Assembly: GCA_033782935.1 (NCBI GenBank)
Contig: JAWQEG010000279.1
Span: 954,001-1,018,000 of the forward strand
Length of the DNA: 64,000 bases
Reading direction: 5' to 3'
Origin: Petrolisthes cinctipes
Lineage: Eukaryota; Arthropoda; Malacostraca; Decapoda; Porcellanidae
Below are positions 36,047-50,200 of the stretch, piece by piece. The position numbers were made by a program, and so were the translations under genes. The stretch's first letter is position 1; each line of letters begins with the position of its first letter. Below the pieces are notes generated by a model, which saw only the letters and a program-made list of their open reading frames with translations, searched no databases and was not told the DNA's origin.

Positions 36047-37285
36047 TGAATTTTCGGGTATTTTGAGCCTGAATTTGAGATATAAACGGGTACTGAAGAT
36101 GCATGCACATATCGACTTTTTGCACCTAAAATATCGATTTTGATTATGTTTTTGGTCTGTATCTTGAAAACATTCTAGCAAGGAGTAGGCATGTACAGAT
36201 CGCTTCTGTGACCCAAAAATATCGAATTTTCGAGTGTTTTGAGCCTGAATTTGGGAAATAAACGAGTACAGAAGATGCATACATATATTAACTTTGGGCA
36301 CCTAAAATATCGATTTTAAGCATGTTTTGGGCCTGTATATTGAAAATACTCTAACACGGAGTAAGAATTTACAGATCGCTTCTGGGACCAAAAAATATCG
36401 AATTTTCGAGTGTTCTGAACCTGAATTTGAGATATAAACGGGTACAGAAGATGCATACCCATATTGACTTTAGGCACCTAAAATATTGATTTTCAGCATG
36501 TTTTGGGACTGTATTTTAAACATACTCTAACACAGAGTAGGCATGTACAGATCGCTTCTGGGACCCAAAAATATAGAATTTTCGGTTGTTTTAAGCCTGA
36601 ATTTGAGATATAAACGGGTACAGAAGATGTATGCACATATCGACTTTTTGCACCTAAAATATCGATTTTGAGCATGTTTTGGGCCTGTATTTTGAAAATA
36701 CTCTAACACGGAGTAGGCATGTACAGATCGCTTCTGGTACACAAAAATATCGAAATTTCGAGTGTTTTAAGCCTGAATTTGGGAAATAAACGGGTACAGA
36801 AGATACATACACATATTAACTTTGGGCACCTAAAATATCGATTTTCAGCATGATTTGGGCCTGTATATTGAAAATACTCTAACACAGAGTAGGCATGTAC
36901 AGATCGCTTCTGGGACCCAAAAATATCGAATTTTAGAGTGTTTTAAACGTGAATTTGGGATGTAAACGGGTACAGAAGATGCATGCACATATCGAGTTTG
37001 GACACCTAAAATATTGATTTTTAGCATGTTTTGAGCCTATATTTTGAAAATATTCTAGCACTGAGTAGGCATGTTCAGATCGCTTCTGGGACCCAAGAAT
37101 ATTGAATTTACGGGTGTTTTGAGCTTGAATTTGAGATATAAACGGGTACTGAAGATGCATGCACATATCGACTTTGGGCACTTAAAATATCGATTTTTAC
37201 TATGTTTTGGGCCCATATCTTGAAAATATTCTAGCACTAAGTAGGCATGTACAGATCGCTTCAGGGACCCAAGAATATTGAATTT
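36047..37285 (+). repeat. HOR-D copy 2 (7 monomers)
   Basis: This is the direct tandem copy of 34815-36046. The last monomer keeps the CTTCAGGGACCCAAGAATAT variant and diverges from copy 1 near 37285. An assembly error could in principle create such a copy, but the two visible differences argue that both are real. Confidence 0.9.
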
Positions 37286-40200
37286 ACGGGTGTTTTGAGC
37301 CTGAATTTGATATATAAACGGGTACAAAAGATGCATGCACATATCGACTTTGGGCACCCAAAATATCGATTTTGAGCATGTTTTTGGCCTGTATTTTGAA
37401 AATACTCTCACAAGGAGTAGTCATGTACAGATCGCTTCTGGGACCCAAAAATATCGAATTTTCGAGTGTTTTGAGCCTGAATTTAAGATATAAACGGGTA
37501 CAGAAGATGCATGCACATATCGACTTTTGGCACCCAAAATATTGATTTTCAGCAATTTCTGTGCCTGTATTTTGAAAAAACTAACACGGAGTAGGCATGT
37601 ACAGATCGCTTCTGGTAAACAAAAATATCGAAATTTCGAGTGTTTTGAGCCTGAATTTGGGAAATAAACGGGTACAGAAGATGCATACACATATTAACTT
37701 TGGGGACCTAAAATATCGATTTTCAGCATGTTTTGGGCCTGTATATTGAAAATACTCTAACACAGAGTAGGCATGTACAGATCGCTTCTGGGACCCAAAA
37801 ATATCGAATTTTCGGGTGTTTTTAGCCTGAATTTGAGATATAAACGGGTACAGAAGATGCATGCACATATCGACTTTGGGCACACAAAATATCGATTTTG
37901 AGCATTTTTTGGACCTACATTTTGAAAATATTCTAGCACTGAGAAGGCATGTGCACACTGCTTCTGGAACCCAAAAATATCGAATTTTAAAGTGTTTTAA
38001 ATCTGAATTTGGGATGTAAACGGGTACAGAAGATGCATTCACATATCGACTTTGGACACCTAAAATATTGATTTTTAGCATGTTTTGAGCCTATATTTTG
38101 AAAATATTCTAGCACTGAGTAGGCATGTACAGATCGCTTCTGGGACCCAAAAATATCGAATTTTCAAGTGTTTTGAGCCTGAATTTGGGATATAAACGGG
38201 TACAGAAGATGAATACACATATTGACTTTGGGCACCTAAAATATTGATTTCCAGCATGTTTTGGGCCTGTATTTTGAAAATACTCTAACACGGAGTAGGC
38301 ATGTACGGATCGCTTCTGGGATCCAAAAATATCGAATTTTCGAGTGTTTTGAGCCTGAATTTGAGATATAAACGGGTACAGAAGATGCATGCACATATCG
38401 ACTGTGGGCACCTAAAAAATCGATTTTTAGCATGTTTTGGTCGTATATTTTGAAAACATTCCAGCACTGAGTAGGCATGTACAGATCGCTTCTGGGACCC
38501 AAAAATATTGAATTTTCGGGTGTTTTGAGCCTGAATTTGAGATATAAACGGGTATTGAAGATGCATGCACATATCGACTTTGGGCACCTAAAATATCGAT
38601 TTTTAGCATGTTTTGGGCCTGTATTATGAAAATACTCTAACACGGAGTAGGCATGTACAGATCGCTTCTTGGACACAAAGATATCGAATTTTCGGGTGTT
38701 TTGAGCCTGAATTTGAGATATAAACGGGTACAGAAGATGCAAGCACATATTGACTTTGGGCACCTAAAATATCGATTTCTAGCATGTTTTGGTCGTATAT
38801 CTTAAAAATATTCTAGCACTGAGTAGGCATATATAGATCGCTTCTGGGACCCAAAAATATCGAATTTTCGGTTGTTTTGAGCCTGAATTTGGGATATAAA
38901 CGGGTACAGAAGATGAATACACATATTGACTTTGGGCACCTAAAATATTGATTTCCAGCATGTTTTGGGCCTGTATTTTGAAAATACTCTAACACGGAGT
39001 AGGCATGTACAGATCGCTTCTGGGAACCAAAAATATCGAATTTTCGGGTGTTTTGAGCCTGAATTTGAGATATAAACGGGTACAGAAGATGCATGAACAT
39101 ATCGACCTTTTGCACTTAAAATATCGATTTTTAGCATGTTTTGGCCCCATAACTTCAATATTTTTTAGCACTCAGTTGGCATGTACAGATCGCTTCTGGG
39201 ACCCAAAAATATCGAATTTTCGGGTGTTTTGAGCCTGAATTTGGGAAATATACGGGTACAGAAGATGCATACACCTATTGACTTTGGGCACCTAAAATAT
39301 CGATTTTCAGCATATTTTGTGCCTGTATATTGAAAATACTTTAACACGGAGTAGGCATGTACAGATCGCTTCTGGGACCCAAAAATATCGAATTTTCGGG
39401 TGTTCTGAACCTGAATTTGAGATATAAACGGGTACAGAAGATGCATGCACATATCGAGTTTGGAAACCTAAAATATCGATTTTTAGCATGTTTTGAGCCT
39501 ATATTTTGAAAACATTCTAGCACTGAGTAGGCATGTTCAGATCGCTTCTGGGACCAAAGAATATTGAATTTACGGGTGTTTTGAGCCTGAATTTGAGATA
39601 TAAACGGGTACTGAAGATGCATGCACATATCGACTTTGGGCACTTAAAATATCGATTTTTAGCATGATTTGGGCCCATAAATTTTTAAAATTCTAGTACC
39701 AGGTAGGCATGTACAGATCGCTTCTGGGACCCAAAAATATCGAATTTTCGGGTGTTTTGACTCTGAATTTGGGATATAAACGGGTACAGAAGATGCATAC
39801 ACATATTGACTTTGGGCAACTAAAATATCGATTTTCAGCATCTTTTGGGCCTGTATATTAAAAATACTCTACCACGGAGTAGGCATATACAGATCGCTTG
39901 TGGGACCCTAAAATTTCGAATTTTCGGGTGTTTTGAGCCTGAATTTTAGATATAAACGGGTACAGCAGATGCATGCACATATCGACTTTGGGCACCCAAA
40001 ATATCGATTTTGAGCATGTTTTTGGCCTGTATTTTGAAAATACTCTAACACGGAGTAGTCATGTACAGATCGCTTCTGGGATCCAAAAATATCGAAATTT
40101 CGAGTGTTTTGAGCCTGAATTTAAGATATAAACGGGTACAGAAGATGTATGCACATATCGAGTTTTGGCACCCAAAATATCGATTTTCAGCATGTTCTGG

Positions 40201-41056
40201 GCTTATATTTTGAAAATATTCTAGCACTGAGTAGGTATGTACAGATCGCTTCTGGAACCCAAAAATATCGAATTTTCGGGTGTTTTGAGCATGAATTTGG
40301 GATATAAACGGGTACAGATGATGCATACATATATTGACTTTGGGCACCTAAAATATCGATTTTCATCATGTTTTGGGCCTGTATTTTTAAAATACTCTAA
40401 CACAGAGTAGGCATGTACAGATTGCTTCTGGGACCCAAAAATATCGAATTTTCGGGTGTTTTGAGCCTGAATTCGAGATATAAACGTGTACAGAAGATTC
40501 ATGCACATATCGACTTTAGACACCTAAAATATCGATTTAAAGCATGTTTTGAACCTATATTTTGAAAACATTCTAGCACTGAGTAGGTATGTACAGATCG
40601 CTTCTGGGACCAAAAAATATTGATTTTTGGGTTTTTTAAGCCTGAATTTGAGATATAAACGGTTACTGAAGATGCATACACATATCGACTTTGGACACCT
40701 AAAATATCGATTTTTAGCATGTTTTGAGCCTATATTTTGAAAATATTCTAGCACTGAGTAGGCATGTACAGATCGCTTCTTTAACCCAACAATATAGAAT
40801 TTTAGAGTGTTTTCAACCTGAATTTGGGATATAAACGGGTACAGAAGATGCATGCACATATCGACTTTGGGCAACTAAAATATCGATTTTTAGCATGTTT
40901 TGGTCGTATATTTTGAAAACATTCTAGCACTGAGTAAACATGTACAGATCGCTTCTGGGACCCAAAAACATCGAATTTTCGGGAGTTTTGAGCCTGAATT
41001 TGAGATATAAACGGGTACAGAAGATGCATGCACATATCGACTTTGGGCACCTAAAA
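37286..41056 (+). repeat. mixed satellite block with a weak 4-monomer periodicity
   Basis: Satellite only. A two-monomer stretch at about 38075-38345 recurs at 38779-39049 (704 bp, four monomers), with TGATTTCCAGCATG as marker. A shortened monomer near 37570 reads TTTTGAAAAAACTAACACGG. The first ATATATAGATCGC variant, later typical of HOR-F landmarks, appears near 38830. No gene is seen. Confidence 0.75.
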
Positions 41057-44000
41057 TATCGATTTCTAGCATGTTATGGGCGTATATCTTGAAAATATTC
41101 TAGCACTGAGTAGGCATATATAGATCGCTTCTGGGACCCAAAAATATCGAATTTTCGGGTGTTCTGAGCCTGAATTTGAGATATAAACGGGTACAGAAGA
41201 TGAATACACATATTCACTTTGGGCACCTAAAATATTGATTTTCAGCATGTTTTGGGCCTCTACTTTGAAAATACTCTAACACGGAGTAGGCATGTACAGA
41301 TCGCTTCTGAGAACCAAAAATATCGAATTTTCGGGTGTTTTGAGCCTGAATTTGAGATATAAACGGGTACAGAAGATGCATGCACATATCGACTTTGGAC
41401 ACCTAAAATATCGATTTTTAGCATGTTTTAAACCTATATTTTGAAAACATTCTAACACTGAGTAGGCATGTACAGATCGCTTCTGGGACCAAAAAATATC
41501 GAGTTTTCGGGTGTTTTGAGCCTGAATTTGGGAAATAAACTGGTACAGAAGATGCATACACATATTGACTTTGGGCACCTAAAATATCGATTTTCAGCAT
41601 GTTTTGTGCCTGTAAATTGAAAATACTCTAACACGGAGTAGGCATGTACAGATCGCTTGTGGGACCCAAAAATGTTGAATTTTCTGGTGTTTTGAGCCAG
41701 AATTTGAGATATAAACGGGTACTGAAGATGCATGCACATATCGACTTTTTGCACCTAAAAAATCGATTTTGAGCATGTTTTGGGCCTGTTTTTTGAAAAT
41801 ACTCTAACACAGAGTAGGCATGTACAGGTCGCTTCTGGTACACAAAAATATCGAAATTTCGAGTGTTTTGAGCCTGAATTTGGGAAATAAACGGGTACAG
41901 AAGATGCATAAACATATTAACTTTGGGCACCAAAAATATCGATTATCAGCATGTTTTGGGCCTGTATATTGAAAATACTCTAACACGGAGTAGGCATGTA
42001 CAGATCGCTTCTGAGACCCAAAAATATCGAATTTTCTGGTGTTTTTAGCCTGAATTTGAGATATAAACGGGTACAGAAGATGCATTCACATATCGACTTT
42101 GGGCACACAAAATATCGATTTTGAGTATGTTTTGGGCCTACATCTTGAAAATATTCTAGCACTGAGAAGGCATGTGCAGACTGCTTCTGGAACCCAAAAT
42201 TATCGAATTTTAGAGTGTTTTGAGCCTGAATTTAAGATATAAACGGGTACAGAAGATGCATGCACATATCGACTTTTGGCACCCAAAATATCGATTTTTA
42301 GCATGTTCTGGGCCTATATTTTGAAAATATTCTAGCACTGAGTAGGTATGTACAGACTGGAACCCAAAAATATCGAATTTTCGTGTGTTTTGAGCCGGAA
42401 TTTGAGATATAAACGGGTACAGAAGATGCATACATATATTGACTTTGGGCACCTAAAATATCGATTTTCAGCATGTTTTGGGCCTGTATTTTGAAAATAC
42501 TCTAACACAGAGTAGGCATGTACAGATTGCTTCTGGGACCCACAAATATCGAATTTTCGGGTGTTTTGAGCATGAATTTGAGATATAAACGAGTACAGAA
42601 GATGCATGCACATATCGACTTTAGACACCTAAAATATCGATTTTGAGCATGTTTTGAGCCTATATTTTGAAAATATTCCAGCACTGATTAGGCATGTACA
42701 AATCGCTTCTGGGAACGAAAAATATTGAATTTTCGGATGTTTTGAAACTGAATTTGAGATATAAACGGGTACTGAAGATGCATGCACATATCGACTTTTT
42801 GTACCTGAAATATCGATTTTGAGCATGTTTTGGGTCTATATCTTGAAAACATACTAGCAAGGAGTAGGCAAGTACAGATTGCTTCTGGGACCCAAAAATA
42901 TCGAATTTTCGGGTGTTTTGAGCCTGAATTTGGGATATAAACGGGTACAGAAGATGCATGCACATATTGACTTTGGGCAAATAATATATCGATTTTTAGC
43001 ATGTTTTGGGCCCATATTTTGAAAAAATTCTAGCACTGAGTAGGCATGTACAGATTGCTTCTGGGACCCAAAAATATCGAAATTTCGGGTTTTTTGAGCC
43101 TGAATTTGAGATATAAACGGGTACAGAAGATGCATGCACATATTGACTTTGGGCACCTAAAATATCGATTTTTAGCATGTTTTGGGCCCATATTTTGAAA
43201 AAATTCTAGCACTGAGTAGGCATGTACAGATTGCTTCTGGGACCCAAAAATATCGAATTTTCGGGTGTTTTGAGCCTGAATTTGAGATATAAACGGGTAC
43301 AGATGATGCATGCACATATCGACTTTGGAAACATTAAATATCGATTTTTAGCATGTTTTGAGCCTATATTTTGAAAACATTCTAGCACTGAGTAGGCATG
43401 TACAGATCGCTTCTGGGACCCAAAAATGTTGAATTTTCGGGTGTTTTGAGCCTGAATTTGAGATATAAACGGGTACAGAAGATGCATGCATATATCGACT
43501 TTTTGCACCTAAAATATCGATTTTGAGCTTGTTTTGGGCCTGTATTTTGAAAATACTCTAACACGGAGTAGGCATGTACAGATCGCTTCAGGTACCCAAA
43601 AATATCGAATTTTAGAGTGTTTTGAACCTGAATTTGGGATATAAACGGGTAAAGAAGATGCATGCGCATATTGACTTTGGGCACCAAAAATATCGATTTT
43701 GGGCATAATTTGAGCTTGTATTTTGAAAATACTCTACCACGGAGTAGGCATGTACAGATCAGTTCTGGGACACAAAAATATCGAATTTTCGTGTGTTATG
43801 AGCCTGAATTTGAGATATAAACGGGTACAGAAGATGCATGCACATATCGATTTTGGGCACCTAAAATATCGATTTTTAGCATGTTTTAGGCGTATATTTT
43901 GAAAACATTCTAGCACTGAGTAAACATGTACAGATCGCTTCTGTGACCCAAAAATTTCGAATTTTCGAGTGTTTTAAACCTGAATTTGGGATGTAAACGG

Positions 44001-47000
44001 GTACAGAAGATGCATTCACATATCGACTTTGGGCACCCAAAATATCGATTTTTAAGCATGTTTTGGGCCTGTATTTTGAAAATACTCTATCACGGAGTAG
44101 GCATGTACAGATCGCTTCTGTTACAAAAAAATATCGAATTTTCGGGTATTTTGAGCCAGAATTTGGGAAATAAACGGGTACAGAAGATGCATGCACATAT
44201 CGACTTTGGGCACCTAAAATATCGATTTTCAGCATGTTTTGGACCTGTATATTGAAAATACTCTAACACGGAGTAGGCATGTACAGATCGCTTCTGGGAC
44301 CCAAAAACATCGAATTTTCGGGAGTTTTGAGCCTGAATTTGAGGTATAAACGGGTACAGAAGATGCATGCACATATCGACTTTGGGCACCTAAAATATCG
44401 ATTTCTAGCATGTTATGGGCGTATATCTTGAAAATATTCTAGCACTGAGTAGGCATATATAGATCGCTTCTGGGACCCAAAAATATCGAGTTTTCGGGTG
44501 TTTTGAGCATCAATTTGGGATATAAACGGGTACAGAAGATGAATACACATATTCACTTTGGGCACCTAAAATATTGATTTTCAGCATGTTTTGGGCCTCT
44601 ACTTTGAAAATACTCTAACACGGAGTAGGCATGTACAGATCGCTTCTGGGACCCAAAAATGTTGAATGTTCTGGTGTTTTGAGACAGAATTTGAGATATA
44701 AACGGGTACTGAAGATGCATGCACATATCGACTTTTTGCACCTAAAATATCGATTTTGAGCATGTTTTGGGCCTGTATTTTGAAAATACTCTAACACGGA
44801 GTAAGCATGTACAGGTCGCTTCTGGTACACAAAAATATCGAAATTTCGAGTGTTTTAAGCCTGAATTTGGGAAATAAACGGGTAGAGAAGATGCATACGC
44901 ATATTAACTTTGGGCACCAAAAATATCGATTATCAGCATGTTTTGGGCCTGTATATTGAAAATACTCTAACACGGAGTAGGCATGTACAGATCGCTTCTG
45001 AGACCCAAAAATATCGAATTTTCGGGTGTTTTTAGCCTGAATTTGAGATATAAACGGGTACAGAAGATGCATGCACATATCGACTTTGGGCACACAAAAT
45101 ATCGATTTTGAGTATGTTTTGGTCCTACATCTTGAAAATATTCTAGCACTGAGAAGGCATGTGCAGACTGCTTCTGGAACCCAAAATAATCGAATTTTAG
45201 AGTGTTTTGAGCCTGAATTTAAGATATAAACGGGTACAGAAGATGCATGCACATATCGACTTTTGGCACCCAAAATATCGATTTTTAGCATGTTCTGGGC
45301 CTATAATTTGAAAATATTCTAGCACTGAGTAGGTATGTACAGATTGCTTCTGGAACCCAAAAATATCGAATTTTCGGGGGTTTTGAGCCTGAATTTGAGA
45401 TATACACGGGTACAGAAGATGCATACATATATTGACTTTGGGCACCTAAAATATCGATTTTCAGCATGTTTTGTGCCTGTATTTTGAAAATACTCTAACA
45501 CACAGTAGGAATGTACAGATCGCTTCTGGGACCCAAAAATATCGAATTTTCGGGTGCTTTGAGCATGAATTTGAGATATAAACGAGTACAGAAGATGCAT
45601 GCACATATCGACTTTAGACACCTAAAATATCGATTTTGAGCATGTTTTGGGTCTGTATCTTGAAAACATTCCAGCAAGGAGTAGGCATGTACACATCGCT
45701 TCTGGGACCCATAAATATCGAATTTTCGGGTGTTTTGAGCCTGAATTTGAGATATAAACGGGTACAGAAGATGCATCAACATATCGACTTTAGATACTTA
45801 AAATATCGATTTTTAGCATGTTTTGAGCCTATATTTTGAAAATATTCCAGCACTGATTAGGCATGTACAAATAGCTTCTGGGAACGAAAAATATTGAATT
45901 TTTGGTTGTTTTGAGCCTGAATTTGAGATATAAACGGGTACTGAAGATGCATGCACATATCGACTTTGGGCACCTAAAATATCGATTTTAAGCATGTTTT
46001 GAGTCTATATTTTGAAAACATTCTAGCACTGAGTAGGTATGTACAGATTGCTTCTGGGACCAAAAAATATTGATTTTTGGGTGTTTTGAGCCTGAATTTG
46101 AGATATAAACGGTTACTGAAGATGCATGCACATATCGACCTTTTACACCTAAAATATCGATTTTGAGCATGTTTTGGGTCTGTATCTTGAAAACATTCTA
46201 GCAAGGAGTAGGCATGTACAGAACGCTTCTGGGACCCAAAAATATCGAATTTTCGGGTGTTTTGAGCCTGAATTTGAGATATAAACGGGTACAGAAGATG
46301 TATGCACATATTGACTTTGGGCACCTAAAATAACGATTTTTAGCATGTTTTGGGCCCATATTTTGAAAAAATTCTAGCACTCAGTAGGCATGTACAGATT
46401 GCTTCTGGGACACAAAAATATCGAATTTTCTGGTGTTTTGAGCCTGAATTTGAGATATAAACGGGTACAGATGATGCATGCACATATCGACTTTGGAAAC
46501 ATTAAATATCGATTTTTAGCATGTTTTGAGCCTATTTTTTGAAAACATTCTAGCACTGAGTAGGAATTTACAGATCGCTTCTGGGACCCAAAAATATAGA
46601 ATTTTAGAGTGTTTTCAACCTGAATTTGGGATATAAACGGGTAAAGAAGATGCATGCACATATTGACTTTGGGCACCCAAAATATCGATTTTGAGCATAA
46701 TTTGAGCCTGTATTTTGAAAATACTCTAACACGGAGTAGGCATGTACAGAACGCTTCTGGGACACAAAAATATCGAATTTTCGTGTGTTTTGAGCCTGAA
46801 TTTGAGATATAAACGGGTACAGAAGATGCATGCACATATCGACTTTGGTCACCTAAAATATCGATTTTTAGCATGTTTTAGGCGTATATTTTGAAAACAT
46901 TCTAGCACTGAGTAAACATTGTACAGATCGCTTCTCTGACACAAAAATTTCGAATTTTCGAGTGTTTTAGACCTGAATTTGGGAAATAAACGGGTACAGA

Positions 47001-47211
47001 AGATGCATGCACATATCGACTTTGGGCACCTAAAATATCGATTTTCAGCATGTTTTGGGCCTGTATATTGAAAATACTCTAACACGGAGAAGGCATGTAC
47101 AGATCGCTTCTGGGACCCAAAAACATCGAATTTACGGGAGTTTTGAGCCTGAATTTGAGATATAAACGGGTACAGAAGATGCATGCACATATCGACTTTG
47201 GGCACCTAAAA
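41057..47211 (+). repeat. HOR-F copy 1 (about 35 monomers, 6155 bp)
   Basis: The right third of the window is a large higher-order repeat. Each copy starts with the landmark monomer having CTAGCATGTTATGGGCGTAT and GGCATATATAGATCGC. The landmark lies at 41071 and again, as a second type, at 44410. Section a is 41057-44395 (19 monomers) and section b is 44396-47211 (16 monomers). This copy alone has a 6-bp deletion at 42356/42357. Confidence 0.85.
42347..42366 (+). repeat. monomer with 6-bp internal deletion
   Basis: GTACAGACTGGAACCC lacks the TTGCTT present in the equivalent monomers of the other HOR-F sections (near 45340, 48330, 52380 and 57135). It is private to HOR-F copy 1. Confidence 0.82.
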
Positions 47212-50200
47212 TATCGATTTCTAGCATGTTATGGGCGTATATCTTGAAAATATTCTAGCACTGAGTAGGCATATATAGATCGCTTCTGGGACCCAAAAAT
47301 ATCGAATTTTCGGGTGTTCTGAGCCTGAATTTGGGATATAAACGGGTACAGAAGATGAATACACATATTCACTTTGGGCACCTAAAATATTGATTTTCAG
47401 CATGTTTTGGGCCTCTACTTTGAAAATACTCTAACACGGAGTAGGCATGTACAGATAGCTTCTGGGAACCAAAAATATCGAATTTTCGGGTGTTTTGAGC
47501 CTGAATTTGAGATATAAACGGGTACAGAAGATGCATGCACATATCGACTTTGGACACCTAAAATATCGATTTTTAGCATGTTTTAAACCTATATTTTGAA
47601 AACATTCTAACACTGAGTAGGCATGTACAGATCGCTTCTGGGACCCAAAAATGTTGAATTTTCTGGTGTTTTGAGCCAGAATTTGAGATATAAACGGGTA
47701 CTGAAGATGCATGCACATATCGACTTTTTGCACCTAAAATATCGATTTTGAGCATGTTTTGGGCCTGTATTTTGAAAATACTCTAACACGGAGTAGGCAT
47801 GTACAGGTCGCTTCTGGTTCACAAAAATATCGAAATTTCGAGTGTTTTGAGCCTGAATTTGGGAAATAAACGGGTACAGAAGATGCATAAACATATTAAC
47901 TTTGGGCACCAAAAATATCGATTATCAGCATGTTTTGGGCCTGTATATTGAAAATACTCTAACACGGAGTAGGCATGTACAGATCGCTTCTGAGACCCAA
48001 AAATATCGAATTTTCGGGTGTTTTTAGCATGAATTTGAGATATAAACGGGTACAGAAGATGCATTCACATATCGACTTTGGGTACACAAAATATCGATTT
48101 TGAGTATGTTTTGGGCCTACATCTTGAAAATATTCTAGCACTGAGAAGGCATGTGCAGACTGCTTCTGGAACCCAAAATTATCGAATTTTAGAGTGCTTT
48201 GAGCCTGAATTTAAGATATAAACGGGTACAGAAGATGCATGCACATATCGACTTTTGGCACCCAAAATATCGATTTTTAGCATATTCTGGGCCTATATTT
48301 TGAAAATATTCTAGCACTGAGTAAGTATGTACAGATTGCTTCTGGAACCCAAAAATATCGAATTTTCGAGGGTTTTGAGCCTGAATTTGAGATATAAACG
48401 GGTACAGAAGATGCATACATATATTGACTTTGGGCACCTAAAATATCGATTTTCAGCATGATTTGGGCCTGTATTTTGAAAATACTCTAACACAGAGTAG
48501 GCATGTACAGATCGCTTCTGGGACCCAAAAATATCGAATTTTCGGGGGTTTTGAGCCTGAATTTGAGATATAAACGAGTACAGAAGATGCATGCACATAT
48601 CGACTTTAGACACCTAAAATATCGATTTTGAGCATGTTTTGAGCCTATATTTTGAAAATATTCCAGCACTGATTAGGTATGTACAAATCGCTTTTGGGAA
48701 CGAAAAATATTGAATTTTCGGATGTTTTGAGACTGAATTTGAGATATAAACGGGTACTGAAGATGCATGCACATATCGACTTTTTGTACCTGAAATATCG
48801 ATTTTGAGCATGTTTTGGGTCTATATCTTGAAAACATACTAGCAAGGAGTAGGCATGTACAGATTGCTTCTGGGACCCAAAAATATCGAATTTTCGGGTG
48901 TTTTGAGCCTGAATTTGGGATATAAACGGGTACAGAAGATGCATACCCATATTGACTTTGGGCACCTAAAATATATCGATTACCAGCATGTTTTGTGCCT
49001 TTATTTTGAAAATACTCTAACACGGAGTATGCATGTACAGATCGCTTCTGGGAATTAAAAATATCGAGTTTTCGGGTGTTTTGAGCCTGAATTTGGGAAA
49101 TAAACAGGTACAGAAGATGCATACACATATTGACTTTGGGCACCTAAAATATCGATTTTCAGCATGTTTTTTGCCTGTAAATTGAAAATACTCTAACACG
49201 GATTAGGCATGTACAGATCGCTTCTGGGACCCAAAAATGTTGAATTTTCGGGTGTTTTGAGCCAGAATTTGAGATATAAAAGGGTACTGAAGATGCATGC
49301 ACATATCGACTTTTTGCACCTAAAATATCGATTTTGAGCTTGTTTTGGGCCTGTATTTTGAAAATACTCTAACACGAAGTAGGCATGTACAGGTCGCTTC
49401 TGGTACACAAAAATATCGAAATTTCGAGTGTTTTGAGCCTGAATTTGGGAAATAAACGGGTACAGAAGATGCATAAACATATTAACTTTGTGCACCAAAA
49501 ATATCGATTATCAGCATGTTTTGGGCCTGTATATTGAAAATACTCTAACACGGAGTAGGCATGTACAGATCGCTTCTGAGACCCAAAAATATCGAATTTT
49601 CGGGTCTTTTGAGCCTGAATTTGAGATATAAACGGGTACAGAAGATGCATGCACATATCGACTTTGGGCACCCAAAATATCGATTTTGAGCATGTTTTTG
49701 GCCTGTATTTTGAAAATACTCTAACACGGAGTAGTCATGTACAGATCGCTTCTGGGACCCAAAAATGTCAAATTTTCAAGTGTTTTGAGCCTGAATTTAA
49801 GATATAAACGGGTACAGAAGATGCATGCACATATCGACTTTTGGCACCCAAAATATCGATTTTCAGCATGTTCTGGGCTTATATTTTGAAAATATTCTAG
49901 CACTGAGTAGGTATGTACAGATCGCTTCTGGAACCCAAAAATATCGAATTTTCGGGTGTTTTGAGCCTGAATTTGGGATATAAACGGGTACAGAAGATTC
50001 ATGCACATATCGACTTTAGACACCTAAAATATCGATTTTAAGCATGTTTTGAGCCTATATTTTGAAAAAATTCTAGCACTTAGTAGGTATGTACAGATCG
50101 CTTCTGGGACCAAAAAATATTGATTTTTGGGTGTTTTGAGCCTGAATTTGAGATATAAACGGTTACTGAAGATGCATGCACATATCGACCTTTTACACCT

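Noticed and set aside
37581..38081. 166-codon minus-strand frames (also at 32831-33331, 44791-45291 and 46374-46874)
   Set aside because: They are frames through about 2.8 monomers, recurring with the HOR units. They are products of the repeat and not conserved proteins.
38075..39115. A full four-monomer tandem HOR
   Set aside because: Only about two of four monomers match closely at the 704-bp offset; the other two differ in type, so I report only a weak periodicity.
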